Below are positions 62,076 through 64,000 of a stretch of 64,000 bases of DNA, one piece after another; the first letter of the stretch is position 1, and every line of letters starts with the position of its first letter. The position numbers and the translations under genes are program-made. Source of the stretch: Spirochaetota bacterium. GTDB lineage: Bacteria > Spirochaetota > UBA4802 > UBA5368. Where the stretch lies: NCBI GenBank assembly GCA_004297825.1, contig SCSX01000019.1, positions 50,930-114,929 of the forward strand. The letters run 5' to 3'. A model generated the notes under the pieces. It ran no database searches. It was given only the letters and a program-made list of their open reading frames with translations, and was not told the origin of the DNA.

Positions 62076-62672
62076 ATGGTGTATAACGTAGTTCAACATA
62101 TCGACGAAGCCCTGATTTATATCATAGGGATCAGCCTTGCGCTGCTTCTCCTTATCACCGCGGTCATGATCTTCTTCCTGTTCAGGTACCGGGCCTCCCG
62201 GAATCCCCGGGCGGCCGATATCCGGAACAACTGGAAGGTGGAGGTCGTCTGGACCCTGCTCCCGTCTCTGATCGCGCTGTCGATGTTTTACGTGGGCTGG
62301 GAGTCGTATATCGGTCTTCGTTCGGTGCCCCCGGGCGCGCTCACCATCGATGTCACCGCGATGAAATACGCGTGGGTGTTCACCTATCCCAACAAAAAGC
62401 AATCGGAGGGGGTACTCGTGGTGCCCCAGGGGCAGGCGGTGAAGCTCAACCTGACCTCGCTTGATGTGATACACAGCTTTTACCTGCCCGCCTTTCGCAT
62501 CAAGATGGACGCGCTCAGGGGGATGACCACCTACACATGGTTTCATGCGGACAAGCCGGGCACCTACACGATTCTCTGCGCGGAGTACTGCGGCACCGGG
62601 CACGCCGACATGTCGGGGCTCCTGCGCATCATTCCGGAATCCGAATACCAGGTATGGCTGAACGGGAAGTAG
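62076..62672 (+). CDS. ctaC: Cytochrome c oxidase subunit II
   Basis: The 198-residue protein has two N-terminal transmembrane helices and a cupredoxin domain. The CuA site is complete: His in DVIHSFYLPAF, then CAEYCGTGHADM giving two Cys, Glu, His and Met. No cytochrome c domain is fused, so electrons must come from a separate carrier. It is unusual that the gene follows ctaF instead of preceding ctaD. Confidence 0.95.
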   Translation: MVYNVVQHIDEALIYIIGISLALLLLITAVMIFFLFRYRASRNPRAADIRNNWKVEVVWTLLPSLIALSMFYVGWESYIGLRSVPPGALTIDVTAMKYAWVFTYPNKKQSEGVLVVPQGQAVKLNLTSLDVIHSFYLPAFRIKMDALRGMTTYTWFHADKPGTYTILCAEYCGTGHADMSGLLRIIPESEYQVWLNGK

Positions 62673-62682
62673 GAGACGCGCG

Positions 62683-63558
62683 GTGCAACTGCTGCGGGAT
62701 ACCCTTAGCATAATCAAGTTTCCCATAAGCTTCATGAGCGCCTTCGCCGCGCTCCTGGGCTTCCTTGCGGCGGGATCGCCGCCTTTCACGGGAGCGGGCG
62801 TAACCGCACTGTGCGTGTTCGCGCTGGCCGCGGGAGCCTGCGCGCTGAACAACGTGCAGGATCGCGCCTTGGACGCACTCATGCCGCGAACCGGCGCGCG
62901 GCCCCTGCCGGCGCAGCGCGTTCGTCCCCATGCCGTGACGGCCCTTGCGGTATTCCTGATTGCCGCGGGCTCTTGCGGACTTGCGTATCTGTCCCCGGCG
63001 CCCATTTCCGTCCTCGCGGGATTCGCGGCGGTTTTTTTGTATAACACATTGTATACCCCGCTCAAAAGAAAAACCCAGCTTGCGCTTATTCCGGGGGTGG
63101 CCTGCGGGGTCATGCCGTTTTTAATCGGATGGATTGCGACGGGTTCCGGAATTTTCGCAGCCCGGCTCTGGGGACTGTTAACTTTGTTTGCCGTCTGGCA
63201 GATACCCCATTTCTGGCTCCTGCTTCTCGCGTACAGGGAAGACTACCGGGCGGTTAAGATCAGGATAGTGCTGGACACCATTTCAGAATCGGCGATGCAT
63301 CGCGTCCTGTTTCTCTGGGCGGCCGGGTTTGCCGTCGTGAGCCTGTGCGCACTGTTTTACGGCGGTCCCCGGAACGGCATGCTCGTACTGCTGGTAATTT
63401 TGAATGCACTGGCCGTCCCTCCGGTTTTCGCGGCATGCCTCGCGCTCAGGAGCGATGCGCGCGGATACCGGTTCCTCTTTCATTATCTGAATCTGACCGC
63501 GTGCGTGATAATCGGCGCGTTCATTGTCGATGCGCTCATGATCGCGGCGAATACGTGA
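62683..63558 (+). CDS. ctaB: Protoheme IX farnesyltransferase (heme O synthase)
   Basis: The 291-residue UbiA-family prenyltransferase has nine or so transmembrane helices, with the first Asp motif NNVQDRALDALMPRTGARPL and the second near YREDYRAVKIR. It attaches farnesyl to heme b for the oxidase. It begins with GTG, with GGAG upstream. No ctaA (heme A synthase) is in the window. Confidence 0.93.
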   Translation: MQLLRDTLSIIKFPISFMSAFAALLGFLAAGSPPFTGAGVTALCVFALAAGACALNNVQDRALDALMPRTGARPLPAQRVRPHAVTALAVFLIAAGSCGLAYLSPAPISVLAGFAAVFLYNTLYTPLKRKTQLALIPGVACGVMPFLIGWIATGSGIFAARLWGLLTLFAVWQIPHFWLLLLAYREDYRAVKIRIVLDTISESAMHRVLFLWAAGFAVVSLCALFYGGPRNGMLVLLVILNALAVPPVFAACLALRSDARGYRFLFHYLNLTACVIIGAFIVDALMIAANT

Positions 63559-64000
63559 TTTCCGGGATCCCCGCTGATTTTATAGCGGTTTACCATTGCT
63601 TTAGTGCCATTAGAACAGGAAAAGAATTTGCCACTGAGGCACGGAGGCACGGAGGCACGGAGAAATAAGGTTATTTTCGTAGAAACAACATATCTCCGTG
63701 TCTCAAGCGAGTGAATATGAGCGGGTGGCAAAACGAATTATTGCTGCAAAGAGCGCGAATTATTTTCCGGGGAGATGGGACGTGCATGGGCATACCTCTC
63801 CCTTGGTTTGGTGTGCGTGAGGAGGTGGGATGATTAACGCGAGGCGGTGCGGCGGAGTATTTTCGTGGGGGAGGCCCTTTTCGGGTGGTTTTCGGTGTCT
63901 CCCCAGTAGAATTCCCAGCACAGAATGCCCCCTGTGCTCCTTTGGCCGATGGCATAATGGGGGAACCGAACATAATTATGCCTTCCGGCCGAATCGCACA
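63559..64000. other. Intergenic right end, no gene recognised
   Basis: After the short-repeat region the stretch holds a 100-codon minus-strand ORF with Pro/Arg-rich, unconvincing content. GGCATAAT (63951-63958) and ATTATGCC (63975-63982) form a perfect eight-base inverted repeat. No terminator with a T-run was found for ctaB. Confidence 0.4.
63637..63699. repeat. Triple 8-bp direct repeat with inverted partner
   Basis: AGGCACGG occurs three times in a row (63637-63660). CACGGAGA at the end of this run is complementary to TCTCCGTG at about 63692-63699, so the region can fold back. It is a simple intergenic repeat; nothing indicates a gene. Confidence 0.6.

Noticed and set aside
63637..63660. 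Short tandem repeats as a CRISPR array
   Set aside because: The units are 8 bp, directly adjacent and without spacers; no cas genes are present.
63671..63973. Minus-strand ORF of 100 codons at the right end
   Set aside because: The translation is Pro/Arg/Ser-rich without a domain and no ribosome site is evident.

Overview
The window reads as chromosomal DNA of a free-living, oxygen-respiring Gram-negative bacterium. The best guess is a spirochaete related to the Leptospira side of the phylum. The reasons are an outer membrane (porin, beta-barrel protein, lipoproteins with loose lipoboxes), FecR/PQQ-propeller proteins, a large CheA with an extra C-terminal domain, the order scpA-scpB-pheA-aroF-tyrA-cmk-rpsA, and an aa3-type oxidase cluster. 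This placement is inference from gene content and order. No rRNA is present to settle it.

Positions 1-7640 look like accessory DNA. Much of it is visibly richer in A+T than the rest. It holds an HxlR regulator cut by the window edge, a 4-oxalocrotonate-type tautomerase behind three evenly spaced palindromes, a secreted lipase, two more alpha/beta hydrolases, a cupin, a lactonase-like metallo-beta-lactamase protein, a TetR regulator, a small MITE-like element and a DUF4833 protein. It ends with a tRNA-like 3' fragment, just before an intact tRNA-Val.

From 7776 the core chromosome begins: tRNA-Val, thrS, a hairpin-plus-terminator leader, infC-rpmI-rplT, an outer-membrane protein, and a ZapB-like/ZapA cell-division pair. 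Positions 13534-18600 form an envelope-signalling unit. It has a clear sigma-70 promoter, an ECF sigma factor, a membrane FecR-PEGA-PQQ protein, a lipoprotein paralogue with the same domains, and a strong terminator. After an orphan HgdC-like activase on the other strand comes a chemotaxis operon (cheW, cheA, cheB, cheY). Its CheA carries a C-terminal CheC-type phosphatase domain.

Positions 25343-36400 are housekeeping: scpAB, the Phe/Tyr branch with DAHP synthase, cmk, rpsA, a TPR anchor protein, rpmF, acpP, rnc, a Nudix protein, aroB and a STAS protein. Positions 36405-39650, on the minus strand, encode a TPR protein and a FecCD/FecE-like ABC pair whose ATPase has lost several catalytic residues. 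Then follow murJ, a GNAT, an MFS transporter, envelope proteins of unknown role, an HDOD protein and an MBL protein. A minus-strand operon follows: YgiT-type zinc finger, gltX, thiL, a lipoprotein and a transglutaminase.

The last part holds a two-gene signalling unit: a CBS-PP2C phosphatase and an EAL-CBS-GGDEF protein that share a similar input domain. It also has a porin with its own promoter and terminator, and a respiratory cluster (DUF2231 membrane protein, DOMON lipoprotein, SCO1, ctaD-ctaE-ctaF-ctaC-ctaB). The right end is non-coding and carries short repeats.
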